Shown: piece by piece, positions 35,666 to 45,644 of the stretch
How positions within the stretch are numbered: position 1 is the first letter of the stretch
How the letters are laid out: every line of letters begins with the position of its first letter
Source of the DNA: CAVZCK01 sp963798805
GTDB taxonomy: Bacteria > Pseudomonadota > Alphaproteobacteria > Rhizobiales > Rhodomicrobiaceae
Length of the DNA: 64,000 nt
Direction of reading: 5' to 3'
Assembly: GCA_963798805.1 (NCBI GenBank)
Contig: CAWCVC010000015.1
Span: 310,001-374,000 of the forward strand
Translations under genes and position numbers: made by a program
The notes under the pieces: model-generated
Seen by the model: only the letters and a program-made list of their open reading frames with translations
Database searches by the model: none
Told to the model about the DNA's origin: nothing

Positions 35666-37249
35666 CTAACCGATCAGCTTTTCCAGCGCTTCGAGTTGGT
35701 CGGCCTCCTCGGCCGGCTTGTCCCAGCGGATGCGGTTGATGCGCGGAAAGCGCATCGCGACGCCGGATTTGTGCCTTGTCGAGGCGTGAACGCTGTCGAA
35801 GGCGACCTCGAAGACCAGCGCCTTTTCGACTTCGCGCACCGGGCCGAAGCGGCTGATGGTGTTGTTGCGCACCCAGCGGTCGAGCTGGCGCAGCTCCTCA
35901 TCCGTGAAACCGAAATAGGCTTTGCCGACGGGAAGCAATTCACCGTCGCGCCAGAGGCCGAAAGTGTAATCCGAGTAAAAGGATGAGCGCTTGCCGCTGC
36001 CGCGCTGGGCATACATCAGCACGGCGTCGACGAGCAGCGGATCGCGCTTCCACTTGTACCACTGGCCTTGCGGACGGCCGGCGATATAGGGGCTCGATTT
36101 ACGCTTGAGCATCAGCCCCTCGACATAGGGGCCGGCCAGCTCCGGTGCCGAGGCGCGCAGGCGGCTGAGGCTCTCCGGCCGATCGAATGGCAGAGGCACG
36201 GCAAGGTCCATGGCACGGGGTGCTTGCTCGATGAACCACCGGTCGAGATGCTCGCGCCGTTCGGTCAGAGGAAGCGCGCGCAGATCCTGGCCGCCGAGCC
36301 GAAGCACATCGTAAAGGATGAGATGGGCTGGCGCCTCGGCGATCAGCTTGGCGCTCGGTGCCTTGCGGTTGAGCCGCTGCTGCAACTCGTTGAACGAGCC
36401 GATTGCGCCATTCGCGCGCACCACCAGCTCGCCGTCGAGCACGGCATGGAAATCGACTGTCTCCAGGAGATCGGGGAACGCTGCACTGATCTCGTCGCCG
36501 GTGCGCGAGAACAGCGCCTTGCCCGCCGCCAGGCTGACGAGTTGCACGCGGATGCCGTCATATTTCCACTCGACCTGGAACTCGTCGGGCGTGATCAGGC
36601 CGATATCGGCGTCGTCGAGTGCATTGGCGAGCATCACCGGATGAAACACCACCTGCTCGGCCGTGTCGGGTTTCGGCGCGTGGCCCTCCAGCCAGTCGAA
36701 CAGTTCTTCGTAAGGCGGCGTCAGCCCGTGCCAGACCTCCTCGACATCGGCGAGAGAAACGCCACCATAATCGGCAAGCACCCGCTTCAGGAAACGCGCC
36801 GAGACGCCGACGCGCAGCGATTGCGTTCCGAGCTTGAGGAGCGCCCAGCGCTGCGCCGGGATGGAAACGTCGAGCAGGCCGGTCAGGTAGGCCCGGATTT
36901 CGGGCTTGGTGCGCCGGCGGAATTCCGCGATGACCTCATGCAGCGGGGGCAGCTCTCGGGGGCAGGGCGGCTCCGGCGGCGACGGCCATAGATGCGCAAC
37001 CGTCTCCGATAACTCACCGACATAGTCGTAGGACAGCGCGAACAGGGTGGGATCGGTGCGCTCCAGGATGACGTCGCGCACCAGGGAGCGCTTGAACAGG
37101 TCGAAGCTCAGCCCGCCGGAAATTGCCGCAACGGCCCAGCCCCGGTCAGGGTCGGGCGTCTGCCGCAGATAGTCCTTCAGCAGCGCGGATTTGGCGAGGT
37201 TGCTGTGGGAGAAATAGAGGCGATCGAGCAGTTCGGCGAAGGCGCGCAT
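35666..37249 (-). CDS. ATP-dependent DNA ligase
   Basis: 527 residues. The adenylated lysine is K229 in VEWKYDGIRVQL (motif I); motif III is near FHAVLDGELVVRA, motif IV follows at YVEGLMLKRKSSPYI, and motif V/VI is WYKWKRDPLLVDAVLMY. An N-terminal DNA-binding domain (1-190) precedes the nucleotidyltransferase core, and an OB-fold with KSGVAMRFPRINRIR closes the protein. This layout is that of stand-alone bacterial ligases that assist repair. The partner genes often found beside it (DEXH helicase, exonuclease, phosphoesterase PdeM) are absent here. Confidence 0.95.
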   Translation of the reverse strand: MRAFAELLDRLYFSHSNLAKSALLKDYLRQTPDPDRGWAVAAISGGLSFDLFKRSLVRDVILERTDPTLFALSYDYVGELSETVAHLWPSPPEPPCPRELPPLHEVIAEFRRRTKPEIRAYLTGLLDVSIPAQRWALLKLGTQSLRVGVSARFLKRVLADYGGVSLADVEEVWHGLTPPYEELFDWLEGHAPKPDTAEQVVFHPVMLANALDDADIGLITPDEFQVEWKYDGIRVQLVSLAAGKALFSRTGDEISAAFPDLLETVDFHAVLDGELVVRANGAIGSFNELQQRLNRKAPSAKLIAEAPAHLILYDVLRLGGQDLRALPLTERREHLDRWFIEQAPRAMDLAVPLPFDRPESLSRLRASAPELAGPYVEGLMLKRKSSPYIAGRPQGQWYKWKRDPLLVDAVLMYAQRGSGKRSSFYSDYTFGLWRDGELLPVGKAYFGFTDEELRQLDRWVRNNTISRFGPVREVEKALVFEVAFDSVHASTRHKSGVAMRFPRINRIRWDKPAEEADQLEALEKLIG

Positions 37250-37336
37250 GAGCGTTAATTAGCGACGGCGCGGCGCAGGGCAAGATCTACCCCCGATTTT
37301 GCGCTCAGGTCCGTTTGCCCTCTCGCCGGACGCCGG

Positions 37337-40309
37337 TCAGGGCCGGTGCACCACCGCGATCGGCAGATCGCGCGAAGGCTGGATCGCCTGCAACACCGGA
37401 TGCTGGCGATTGGCAGTCAGCTCCTTCACCCGCTCGCCGACATAGTGGTTCAACGCCGAGAATGTCAGCACATGATCCTTGTGGTCGGGTTCGTCCGCGC
37501 CGTTCAGCGCTTCCAGAATGGCTTTGGTGAACGCGCCGTGCCGCCAGTCGTCCCGCTCCTGGCTGGCTTCGCGGCCTTCAGAGCTCGAAAGCACCAGCAC
37601 CCCGTTCTCGGCCGATCTCAGCTCGTTGATGAAGGGCACCAGGTCGAGCGAGCCGCGCAGCGAGGCGACCGAGGTTGCCCGCGCCGCGTGGCAGGTGTCG
37701 AACAGGAACAGCGCGTGCCCTTGCGTTTCGCGCAGGCTGCTGACGATGTCCGTCCGCTTCACCGCGGTGGAGCGGCGCGGCACGAACAGGCCGCTTTCCC
37801 TGTCGATCTCGGCATTGGAGGGCAGGAAATAATAGTCCTGCCGCTCATCGGTAACGCCATGTCCGGCAAGGAACACGATGACCCGGTCGCCCTGCGAGGC
37901 AGCGCGCGAGATCCAGTCGAGATCGTCGATAACCGCCGCGGCGGTCGCCTGCTTGTCGGTGAGCAGCCTGATCGTCACCTTGTCGTAGAGCAGCCCCTGC
38001 TGCTTCTGCAGCGTCGCGGCGAGGTCGATGGCATCCTGCGCCGCCCATTTCAGGCTCGGGATCGTCTCGTCGCTATATTGGCTGACCCCGACCAGCACCG
38101 CATAGAGCTTCGGCTTGGGCATGATCGGCTCGGAGGTGCCCGACCATTTGAGCTGGACCTCTGCCGGCTCGCTGGAGGATTGGTCGGTCTCCGCGATCAG
38201 CGACAGCAGTGCGTCGCGCGGTGGCACCGGCATGGTCAGCGTAAGCTGGGTTTCCTGGCCGCGGACTTGCTCGAGGCCGCGTGTCTCGATCAGGATCGGA
38301 CGCCCGTCGACCAGCGCGCGGACGCGGCGGACGGGAAGGCCCGATGGCGAGCGGATGATGTAATTGACGTTGATGGTCGGCTGACCGAAGGACTGGCCGT
38401 TGGTCGGCGAGGTGATGTTGATGACCGGGGGCAGCCGGTTGCGGATGTCCTCATTCTCGCGATTGCGGTTCGACTCGGCGTTGGCGCGGCTGACTGCCTC
38501 CTCCTCGCTCAGCGTCGTCAGCACCTGCTTCACGATGTCAGGCCGGTTGAACTCATCGCGGAAACGGTTCGCGGGAAAGAAATCGGCCGCCTGCTCCCAG
38601 CCGCGGTTGATGTGCCAGCCGATCAGCTCCTCCGCGCCCGGCGACGCCATATAGTAGCCCTTCGGAGTCCAGGCGACCCAGCGGCGGTCCTTGGCCTGCA
38701 CGAACAGCGTCAGCAGCTCGACGCCGTCGGCGAGCCGGTACCAGCGGATCGTGCCGTCGCCGCAGGCCACCACGACGAGCTTGCCGCTGCGGGTGATGTT
38801 GACGCCCCAGACGACGCCTGGCATTGGACGCTGCCACAGCTCCTTGCCCGAGGCGTCGAAGCCGCGCAGCCGGTATTCGGTGCCGAGCACGAAAAACTTT
38901 TCGTCGGGCGCAATGGCAATGGTGCGCGCGCGCTCAGCGTTCTGCATCGGGATCGGCTTGCCGTTCAGCTTTGGCTCGTAGAGATCGTTCCAATCGGTGA
39001 GCGCAAGGCCGGTGGTCTTGGCCTGGGTGAGCAAGGGATCGGCTTTCGGCGCATTGGTCAGCTCGCGCGATGTGAGATCGAACAGCACCGGAATCTCCGA
39101 GCCGTAATCGAGGCCGAAGCGCACACGCGTTCCGTCGCTGGAGACCAGAAAGCTCTCGCCGCGCTTGCCGCGCTGATCAACGATGACATTCTCGCGATGC
39201 AGGAGCGGGATGCCGACGGTGCTATAGGTGCTGATTGCCGGATCGGCGGAGGCGGCAACCATCTTCGTGGCGCAGGGAAGGATGTGCATGACCGTCGACT
39301 TGGCGAGGCTGATCTCTCGGCGCGGCCCCTGGCCGGAATTGTCCCAGATCACCACCGGACGCCCGCCGCCGGAGACATATTTCCCGCCGGCATAGAGCTG
39401 CTTGCCGTCTGGCGACCAGGCGACCGTCGACAGATCGCCCTGCATTCCCTTTGTGTCGACAGTGCCTAAATGCTGGAGCGCGCCGGTCCCGAACAGCTCG
39501 ATGCCGAGATCGCCGTCGAAGGCGACGGCGAGGCGGTCGCTTGCCGGATTGACCGCGAGCTGGAACGGCCGGCGCCCGGCTGTCACCTGCGACTTGGCTT
39601 CGAGCCTGAAATGCCGGCCATAGCGGCGCACGAAGCCGTCATCGGCCACCGTGAACAGCACATCGTCCTTGTCGAAAGCCGCGCCGTAGCTGTCCGTGTT
39701 GGAATAGGCGGTATCCTGCGCGATCAGCCGCCAGTTGGAGGTGTCCCAGACGCGCATGCCCTGACCGCCTCCAAGTGCGGCGGCCAAGTAGCGTCCATCG
39801 GCCGAATAGGTCAGGTGATAGATGACGTTTTTGAGCTGCCCGAGCCGGCGCAGCATCTTCCCGGTCGTGGTGTCGAACAGATAGACCCAGTGGTCGCCGC
39901 CGGTGCGGTTATAGCCCCCGGCCGCGGCGATCTTGCCGTTCGGCGCTAGCGCCACCGCATAGATCTTGCCGTGATTGCCCGGGCCGATCGGCACCCGGAA
40001 GACGCGGAGCAGGCGCGGCTCCTCGCGGTTCGGATCCGTGTCCGAGATGTCCCAGAGCCGGGCCGTCTTGTCGTCCGAGCCGGTGACCATCAGCTTGCAG
40101 GCGGCATCGACGCCGACGCGCACGATCGGCGCGGTATGCATTTCGGTTTCGATGCGAAGGATCGGCTCCTGGGACGGAAGATCTTTGTTCTGCGCACAGG
40201 CCGGGGCGGCAAGGGCGCTAAGGCTGAGGAAAAAGAGGCATGCTTTGAGATAATGTCCCGCCTGTCCCTGCACCGTTGCCTCCCGCAATGCTCCCCGCGA
40301 ATTTTGCAT
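37337..40309 (-). CDS. Secreted WD40-repeat caspase-like peptidase (orthocaspase, C14)
   Basis: 990 residues. A signal peptide precedes APACAQ (cleavage about residue 40), so export is likely. Residues 50-600 form WD40-type repeats, for example VTGSDDKTARLWDIS, GGGQGMRVWDTSNWRL and VACGDGTIRWYRLADGV, probably one or two beta-propellers. A beta-sandwich-like linker (ITSPTNGQSFGQPTINVNYI) follows. The C14 caspase domain covers about 735-985: YAVLVGVSQYSDE, His817 in VFLAGHGVTDERQDYYFLP, and Cys873 in FLFDTCHAARA. Both catalytic residues are intact. Caspase-fold proteases of this kind cut after basic or acidic residues; a propeller may recruit substrates. Neighbours: an SGNH hydrolase 100 bases upstream on the same strand. 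Confidence 0.93.
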   Translation of the reverse strand: MQNSRGALREATVQGQAGHYLKACLFFLSLSALAAPACAQNKDLPSQEPILRIETEMHTAPIVRVGVDAACKLMVTGSDDKTARLWDISDTDPNREEPRLLRVFRVPIGPGNHGKIYAVALAPNGKIAAAGGYNRTGGDHWVYLFDTTTGKMLRRLGQLKNVIYHLTYSADGRYLAAALGGGQGMRVWDTSNWRLIAQDTAYSNTDSYGAAFDKDDVLFTVADDGFVRRYGRHFRLEAKSQVTAGRRPFQLAVNPASDRLAVAFDGDLGIELFGTGALQHLGTVDTKGMQGDLSTVAWSPDGKQLYAGGKYVSGGGRPVVIWDNSGQGPRREISLAKSTVMHILPCATKMVAASADPAISTYSTVGIPLLHRENVIVDQRGKRGESFLVSSDGTRVRFGLDYGSEIPVLFDLTSRELTNAPKADPLLTQAKTTGLALTDWNDLYEPKLNGKPIPMQNAERARTIAIAPDEKFFVLGTEYRLRGFDASGKELWQRPMPGVVWGVNITRSGKLVVVACGDGTIRWYRLADGVELLTLFVQAKDRRWVAWTPKGYYMASPGAEELIGWHINRGWEQAADFFPANRFRDEFNRPDIVKQVLTTLSEEEAVSRANAESNRNRENEDIRNRLPPVINITSPTNGQSFGQPTINVNYIIRSPSGLPVRRVRALVDGRPILIETRGLEQVRGQETQLTLTMPVPPRDALLSLIAETDQSSSEPAEVQLKWSGTSEPIMPKPKLYAVLVGVSQYSDETIPSLKWAAQDAIDLAATLQKQQGLLYDKVTIRLLTDKQATAAAVIDDLDWISRAASQGDRVIVFLAGHGVTDERQDYYFLPSNAEIDRESGLFVPRRSTAVKRTDIVSSLRETQGHALFLFDTCHAARATSVASLRGSLDLVPFINELRSAENGVLVLSSSEGREASQERDDWRHGAFTKAILEALNGADEPDHKDHVLTFSALNHYVGERVKELTANRQHPVLQAIQPSRDLPIAVVHRP

Positions 40310-40410
40310 AAACTACACTTTGAGCACGCAACACGAAAGCCCCCAATAAGATGTGTGCACGAGCGTGAAGGGGGCCATCGCCCGCAACCCATCTTGTGAC
40401 GTGCCTCAGG

Positions 40411-40941
40411 CTATTTTCCGATCGCCGCAAGGACTTCCGGCAGGATGCTGGCGGCCAGCGCCGCGTAGCCTTTGCCGGTCAGATGGCTGCCGTCGCCCTG
40501 GTCGTAGGCCGGAGACTCGCGTCGGATGCTGCCGAGCAGATGGTTCGGGAGCATGATGACGGTGATCTTGCGCGCCTGGAGCCGACTGCGGATTGCGCTG
40601 ATATTGCGTTCCTCGCTGCCGCCCGAAGCCTTGCGGCGGTCATTGCGGCCCGGTTGCAAGATGACCACGCGCGTGCCGGGAGGCACGGCGCTGTTGAGCC
40701 TGGCCAGCATCTGCCCGGTGGTGTTGCCGTTGATGCCCGCATTGATGACTCTGGCATTGATGCCCTTGGCTTTCAGCATCCGTTGCAGATGCGCGGGATA
40801 GGTCTGATCGCGCGAGACGCCTTTGCCGTAAGTGTTGCTGGCGCCGAGCGCAACGACAATATCGGCGGCATGGGCCGTGGCGGCGCAAATGCCGACCATC
40901 ATGAGCGCTGCAAGACCGCAGATAAACCGCTTAAAAATCAT
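40411..40941 (-). CDS. Secreted SGNH/GDSL hydrolase
   Basis: 176 residues from MIFKRFICGLAALMMVGICA, a signal peptide ending TAHA. Block I is VVALGASNTYGKGV, with Ser where the usual GDS occurs; block II Gly in NAGINGNTTGQML; block III VILQPGRNDRR with Asn; block V DGSHLTGKGYAALA with the catalytic Asp and His. Members such as TesA-type esterases and lysophospholipases cleave esters in the periplasm. It lies directly upstream of the WD40-caspase gene on the same strand (gap about 100 bases) and could be cotranscribed. Confidence 0.9.
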   Translation of the reverse strand: MIFKRFICGLAALMMVGICAATAHAADIVVALGASNTYGKGVSRDQTYPAHLQRMLKAKGINARVINAGINGNTTGQMLARLNSAVPPGTRVVILQPGRNDRRKASGGSEERNISAIRSRLQARKITVIMLPNHLLGSIRRESPAYDQGDGSHLTGKGYAALAASILPEVLAAIGK

Positions 40942-41732
40942 CACGAACTCTCCCCCGAGCGGCGCCGCGCGCCGCATAAGCCCCGCTTGAAACGTTGTCG
41001 GTCTCAGGCCATTTCAGAGTGCCGCAACCGATAGAAAACGCAAGCGGACTCGCGCGATGGATGGGATGGAGTTTGTGAGTGGCCGCGGCGATGATTTCTG
41101 CGCGTTTTTGACGGGCCGTCGCTGACGCCGGGCCCCACGCTTTCGGGTCGGGACTTGGAAATAGAATAGTTCTAAGTGACTGATTCAAAAAGAAAATCTT
41201 TCGAGTCTGCCTCGCTTAATTCTCGACTGATCCACTCAACTATAGCAAGAATCGCGGCCAGGGCAGCACGAACCGGCGCGCTCCTCGGGTGGGACACGAA
41301 AGCCGTGGAAAGCGCAGGATAGCGCCAGTTTGAAGCGGGGCGTCAGGTCTATGCTGAAGTAGGACGGCCACGGGCTGAGTCGTCGAGTGGCTGACCGCTG
41401 CCGCCTGCTGGACAGAAACGAAATATTTTTAGCACTGATCCGTGCGTTCACGGATCACGGGACATTCGGGGGTTTTGATGGTGGCTTTATTGAAGGCGCA
41501 CAGATTGCATCGCGCTATGTTTACAGCTTTCCTCGCGCTAGTCATCGGTTCGCTCCACTATTTGCGTGCTAGGGGCCGGCTGTTAACCTGACCGGCATTC
41601 GGAAGCGGCACCGCTATGTGATCCTGTGGCGGTGAAGGAGAGGCTTATTGCAGTACCTAACTCATTCCACCTGCTGAGGTAAAACTTGAAGACTACTTGC
41701 GGAAGTCAGACGGTACGACGGGGAATCTGATC
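40942..41732. other. Long intergenic region before the porin
   Basis: About 790 bases with no gene I can support. A plus-strand frame at 41478-41591 reads MVALLKAHRLHRAMFTAFLA followed by a second hydrophobic stretch, preceded by a purine-rich gggggttttg; it might encode a 37-residue membrane peptide, but evidence is thin. The region should also carry the promoters of the SGNH/caspase genes and the porin. Confidence 0.4.
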
Positions 41733-43142
41733 ATGAGACAACCAACCGGGCATTGCGGCTCCGCCCGTTGGCGCACAACGCGGGCTATGACGATTATTCT
41801 CATTGCCGCCAGCCTCAGCTTCGGCAGTGCACATGCTGAGGATCAGGCTAAGCAGCAGTCCATCTGGGAACGGGACACGTTGACCGGCGATTGGGATGGT
41901 GCTCGAACCGCGTTGAAGAACAAGGGTATCGACATCACGCTCAACGAGATCGCAGAGACCTTTGATTTGCTGTCCGGTGGCATCAATCGCCGGGGCAGTT
42001 TCGAGGGCCGGCTTGAGGTCTCGGTCGATGCCGACTTGGAGAAACTGGCTGGCTGGATCGGAGCCAGCGCGCACGTCACTATGTACCAGATCCACAATGC
42101 CGGGCACAATATCGCAGACGAGGTTGGCTCCCTCGCCGATCCCAGCAATATCGACGCTCTGGCAACCACGCGATTGTATACCGCTTGGTTTCAGCAGAAT
42201 CTGCTCGACGATCGGGTTTCTATCCGTATCGGGCAGCTCGCCGCCGACGATGAATTCTTTGCCAGCGACACGGCTGGCGGCCTGATCAACGGAACCTTTG
42301 GTTGGGCGACCGTGTTGGCCGCCAACATGCTCGACGGTGGCCCTGCCTATCCTCTGGCGACGCCTGGGGTACGTGTGAAAGTCAAGCCGACGGATGATTT
42401 CACGGTGCTCACTGCAGTGTTTTCAGGCGATCCTGCCGGTTCCAATTGCAATGATGACCCGCAGCAGTGCAACAAGCACGGCACGACATTCAGCTTCAGC
42501 GGCGGCGCGCTGTGGATGGGCGAGCTGCAATATTCCGTGAAACAAGCCAAGGACGCCGCCAGATTACCCGGTGTCTACAAGCTCGGCTCCTGGTATGCAA
42601 CCACTGACTTCGCCGATCAGCATTTCGGCGTCAATGCCGCCGAGGTCGTGGTTTCGCTCGCCGATCCGACCGCCGTGGGACCGCTCAACCACAGCGGAAA
42701 CTGGGGCTTCTATGGCCTCGCCGATCAGATGGTCTGGCGCGAGGACAAGCATAGCCTCAATCTGTTTCTCCGCGGCGGCCTCTCGCCGGCAGACCGCAAC
42801 CTCGTCTCGTATTATGTCGACGGCGGCTTCGGTCTCAAAGCCCTGCTGCCCGGTCGTGACGATGATGTGCTGACCTTCGGGATCGGCTATTCCAATATCA
42901 GCAATGACGCTGCCGCGTTAGACAAGGACACATTTGCGCTCAGTGGGCCGCCCTTCCCGATCCGGGACTACGAATTGGCGCTTGAGCTCAGCTATAAGGC
43001 GCAGATCGCGCCGTGGTGGACTGTGCAGCCTGACATGCAATACATCATCCATCCCGGCGGCAACGTAACCGACCCGGGCGACCCTACGAGTTCGGTGGAC
43101 AATGCCTTCTTCGTCGGGGTGCGAAGCACGATGGCGTTTTAG
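41733..43142 (+). CDS. OprB-family carbohydrate-selective porin
   Basis: 469 residues from the ATG at 41733. A longer frame from a TTG at 41697 exists, but ATG gives a normal N-terminus: MRQPTGHCGSARWRTT, then the signal peptide MTIILIAASLSFGSAHA. The mature part begins with SIWERDTLTGDWDGARTALK, the typical OprB opening. Alternating beta strands follow, and the C-terminus ends FFVGVRSTMAF with the terminal Phe needed for outer-membrane assembly. It likely lets sugars or small organics diffuse in. It stands alone; an IS630 copy lies 126 bases downstream. Confidence 0.92.
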   Translation: MRQPTGHCGSARWRTTRAMTIILIAASLSFGSAHAEDQAKQQSIWERDTLTGDWDGARTALKNKGIDITLNEIAETFDLLSGGINRRGSFEGRLEVSVDADLEKLAGWIGASAHVTMYQIHNAGHNIADEVGSLADPSNIDALATTRLYTAWFQQNLLDDRVSIRIGQLAADDEFFASDTAGGLINGTFGWATVLAANMLDGGPAYPLATPGVRVKVKPTDDFTVLTAVFSGDPAGSNCNDDPQQCNKHGTTFSFSGGALWMGELQYSVKQAKDAARLPGVYKLGSWYATTDFADQHFGVNAAEVVVSLADPTAVGPLNHSGNWGFYGLADQMVWREDKHSLNLFLRGGLSPADRNLVSYYVDGGFGLKALLPGRDDDVLTFGIGYSNISNDAAALDKDTFALSGPPFPIRDYELALELSYKAQIAPWWTVQPDMQYIIHPGGNVTDPGDPTSSVDNAFFVGVRSTMAF

Positions 43143-43278
43143 CAGTCTTGTTACACAACGGACGCTCTGTGGGCTGGCGCCAGGGACGCGGCGAATGCGT
43201 TTGCTGGCGCAAGCGCGCTTGCCAAAGCGTGCCCACCCGGCTCGTGCAGGATAATGGGTTTCCATCTAGTGCACTGAC

Positions 43279-44372
43279 TCAATCAGATGGTGCAGGCAGG
43301 CGCTTGAGTTTGCCGAAAATTTCTTTGGCGGATTTCGTCCAGACAAAGGGCTTGAGGTGACCGTTGTGATCGCGGATGTAGCGGCGGATGGCATCTTCCA
43401 ATTCGGCGACGGATTTGAAGACGCCGCGACGGATGCGCCTTCGGGTGATGACTGAGAAGAAGCCCTCGACGGCGTTGAGCCAGAGCCTGTCCCCGCGAAG
43501 GCGGGGAATGCGGATGTGGGCGTGAAGTGGAAGACCCAGCGCGGATTGTCGGCCAGCCATTGCTTGACCTTGGGATGCTTGTGGGTGGCGTAATTGTCGA
43601 GGATGGCATGGATGACCTTTCCCGCCGGAACGGCGCGCTCCACCGCATTGAGGAACTTGATAAACTCCTGATGCCGGTGCTTTTGCATGCAACGCCCCAA
43701 CACGGTGCCATCGAGAATATTGAGCGCGGCGAACAGGGTGGTGGTGCCATTCCGCTTATAATCGTGGGTCATGGTTGCGCATTTGCCGGGCTTCAGCGGA
43801 AGGCCGGGTTGCGTGCGATCGAGCGCCTGAATCTGGCTTTTCTCATCGATGGACAGCACCACGGCATGACAGGGCGGCTCCATGTACAGGCCGACGACAT
43901 CCTCCACTTTCGCGGCAAAGGCGGGATCGTTGGACATCTTGAAGGTGCGTAAGCGGTGAGGTTGAAGGCGATGCCCATCCCAGATGCGTTGCACCGTCCG
44001 CAAGCTGACGCCGACAGCCTTGGCGACCGCCCGGCCGGTCCAATGCGTCGCGTTATGGGGTGGCTCGGAGCATGGCAGCGCCAGCACCCTGGCCACGGTC
44101 TCCAACTGAACAGGGGCTTTACCCGGCTTGCGCGTCTTGTCCCGCAAGAGGCCATCCACCCCTTGCTCGGCATATCGCAACTGCCAGCGCCACACCGCCG
44201 GGCGACTGCCACCGATCTGCCTCGCCACCTCCAGAACGGGCAGCCTGTCTGCCGAAAGAAGAACGATCCGTGCCCGCTGAACGTGCTTCTGCGCGCTGTT
44301 GCGATCCTCAATAACCGCCGCCAAACGCGCGCGGTCCTCAGAGGCGATGATGATGCTGACGGTTTGTGCCAT
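43279..44372 (-). pseudogene. IS630 transposase disrupted by a 23-bp palindrome
   Basis: Reads as in copy 1 up to FHFTPTSA, then runs into FPAFAGTGSGSTPSRA, which comes from the inserted bases and a frameshift. The missing C-terminus with the catalytic Glu (WLNAVEGFFSVITRRRIRRG) is found in another frame from about 43485 down to 43279. The total length is 23 bases more than the intact gene, which is not a multiple of three. It could only move with transposase from copy 1. Confidence 0.93.
43483..43507. repeat. 23-bp palindromic insertion in IS630 copy 2
   Basis: Compared with copy 1, where gagcca is followed by gg and atgcgg, copy 2 has 25 bases between the same anchors. They include tccccgc-gaa-ggcgggga, a hairpin similar in character to the REP-like palindromes at 28147 and 32470. 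Confidence 0.85.
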
Positions 44373-44428
44373 ATCAGCAGAATCGCACGAACTAGGCCGC
44401 GTGTGAATCCTCTGTTTGCGTCAGTGCA

Positions 44429-44482
44429 CTAGCAGTCTGTCGGACTGATGAAAAGACAAACGTCAGTCCGACAGACTGCTAG
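44429..44482. repeat. Perfect 54-bp inverted repeat bounded by CTAG
   Basis: A 20-bp arm beginning ctagcagtctgtcggactga (44429-44448) is repeated exactly as its complement at 44463-44482, with a 14-base centre (tgaaaagacaaacg). Its outer CTAG on the left is the target of IS630 copy 2 and on the right is the 4-bp target duplication of IS1380 copy A. It may be a miniature inverted-repeat element or the two ends of an IS whose middle was deleted. Confidence 0.85.
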
Positions 44483-45644
44483 CCGATCTTATTCAGCCGC
44501 AGTTAGAAATTGCGCTGGCGAATGTGGCGCAAGGCATTGAACTTGCGTAGGAAATGGGTGTCGAAGCCATCCTATGCGCGCCGCAGCGCAGAGCCACACC
44601 CGCCATGACCGACGATAACCCGCTCACCGTTCCCTATCCAGCCGTGTCGCGCAAGAAAGTCACAGCTGCCTTCGATGGCGGTCGTCTCTCCTCCGACAGC
44701 GGCGTCATGCTGCTCGCGCTTGCCGAGCGTCGGCGGGCTCTCTCCCAAACTCTCGCTGCTTTGATCGCCGACCGGCGCGATCGGGCGCATATTACGCACA
44801 CAGTTGAGGACATACTGAAAGGGCGCATGTTGGCGATCGCCTGCGGCTACGCGGATGGCAATGACTTCGACTGGCTGCGCTGCGATGCCGCCTTCAAGCT
44901 TGCCTGCGGGCGGCTGCCCGACACGGGCAATGATCTATGCTCGCAGCCGACCATCTCGCGCTGGGAGAACGCGCCGACGCTGAAGGAGATCATCCGCCTG
45001 ACCTATGCGCTCGTCGACATCTGGTGCCGGAGCTACAAGATGCCGCCGGCATCGGTGGTGCTGGACATCGATGACACGCTCGACGTGGTGCACGGCCATC
45101 AGAAACTGTCGGAATGGAACGCCCATTACGACGAGCGCTGCTTTCTGCCGATCCACATCTATGAGACAGCGACGGGCCGCCCGGTCACCATGATCCTGCG
45201 TCCGGGCAAGACGCCCTCAGGCAAGGAAGTCCGTGGATTACTGCGCCGTCTGATCAATCGCATTCGCCGGCATTGGTCCGATACGCGCATCACCATTCGT
45301 GGCGATAGTCACTACGGCCGAGAAGAAGTTATGAGCTGGTGTGAGGCCAATGGCATCGACTATGTCTTCGGCTTTGCTGGCAATACCGTGCTCGACCGCT
45401 TGGTCGAACCGGAGGCCGATGATATCCGGACGCGCCGCGCCGAGGAGCAACTTGCCGTTCTGCGCGGCTTCGCCGAAACGCGCTATGCGGCAAAATCCTG
45501 GGCCAGGGAGCGCCGTGTTGTGGCACGTATCGAGGCGAGCGCCAGTCATGAGGACGACATGCTCCGCCGCGGGCTCGACATCCGCTATGCCGTCACCTCG
45601 CTGGCGAAAGGCAACGCCGAGCACATCTATGCGACCCTCTACTG

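Larger units (their letters stand above)
43269..44429 (-). mobile_element. IS630-family insertion sequence, copy 2 (disrupted)
   Basis: 1161 bp, nearly identical to 14184-15321, with the same terminal repeats and CTAG on both sides. It differs by a 23-bp insertion near 43483-43507 and a handful of substitutions. The insertion frameshifts the transposase. Confidence 0.92.

Noticed and set aside
37346..39469. A 707-codon plus-strand open frame opposite the WD40-caspase
   Set aside because: It is fully antisense to a strongly supported protein, has no recognisable motif and the Arg/Gln/Asp-rich composition typical of shadow frames in GC-rich DNA.
43283..43750. Alternative minus-strand frame inside IS630 copy 2 as a separate gene
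   Set aside because: It is made of out-of-frame IS630 sequence joined across the 23-bp insertion.
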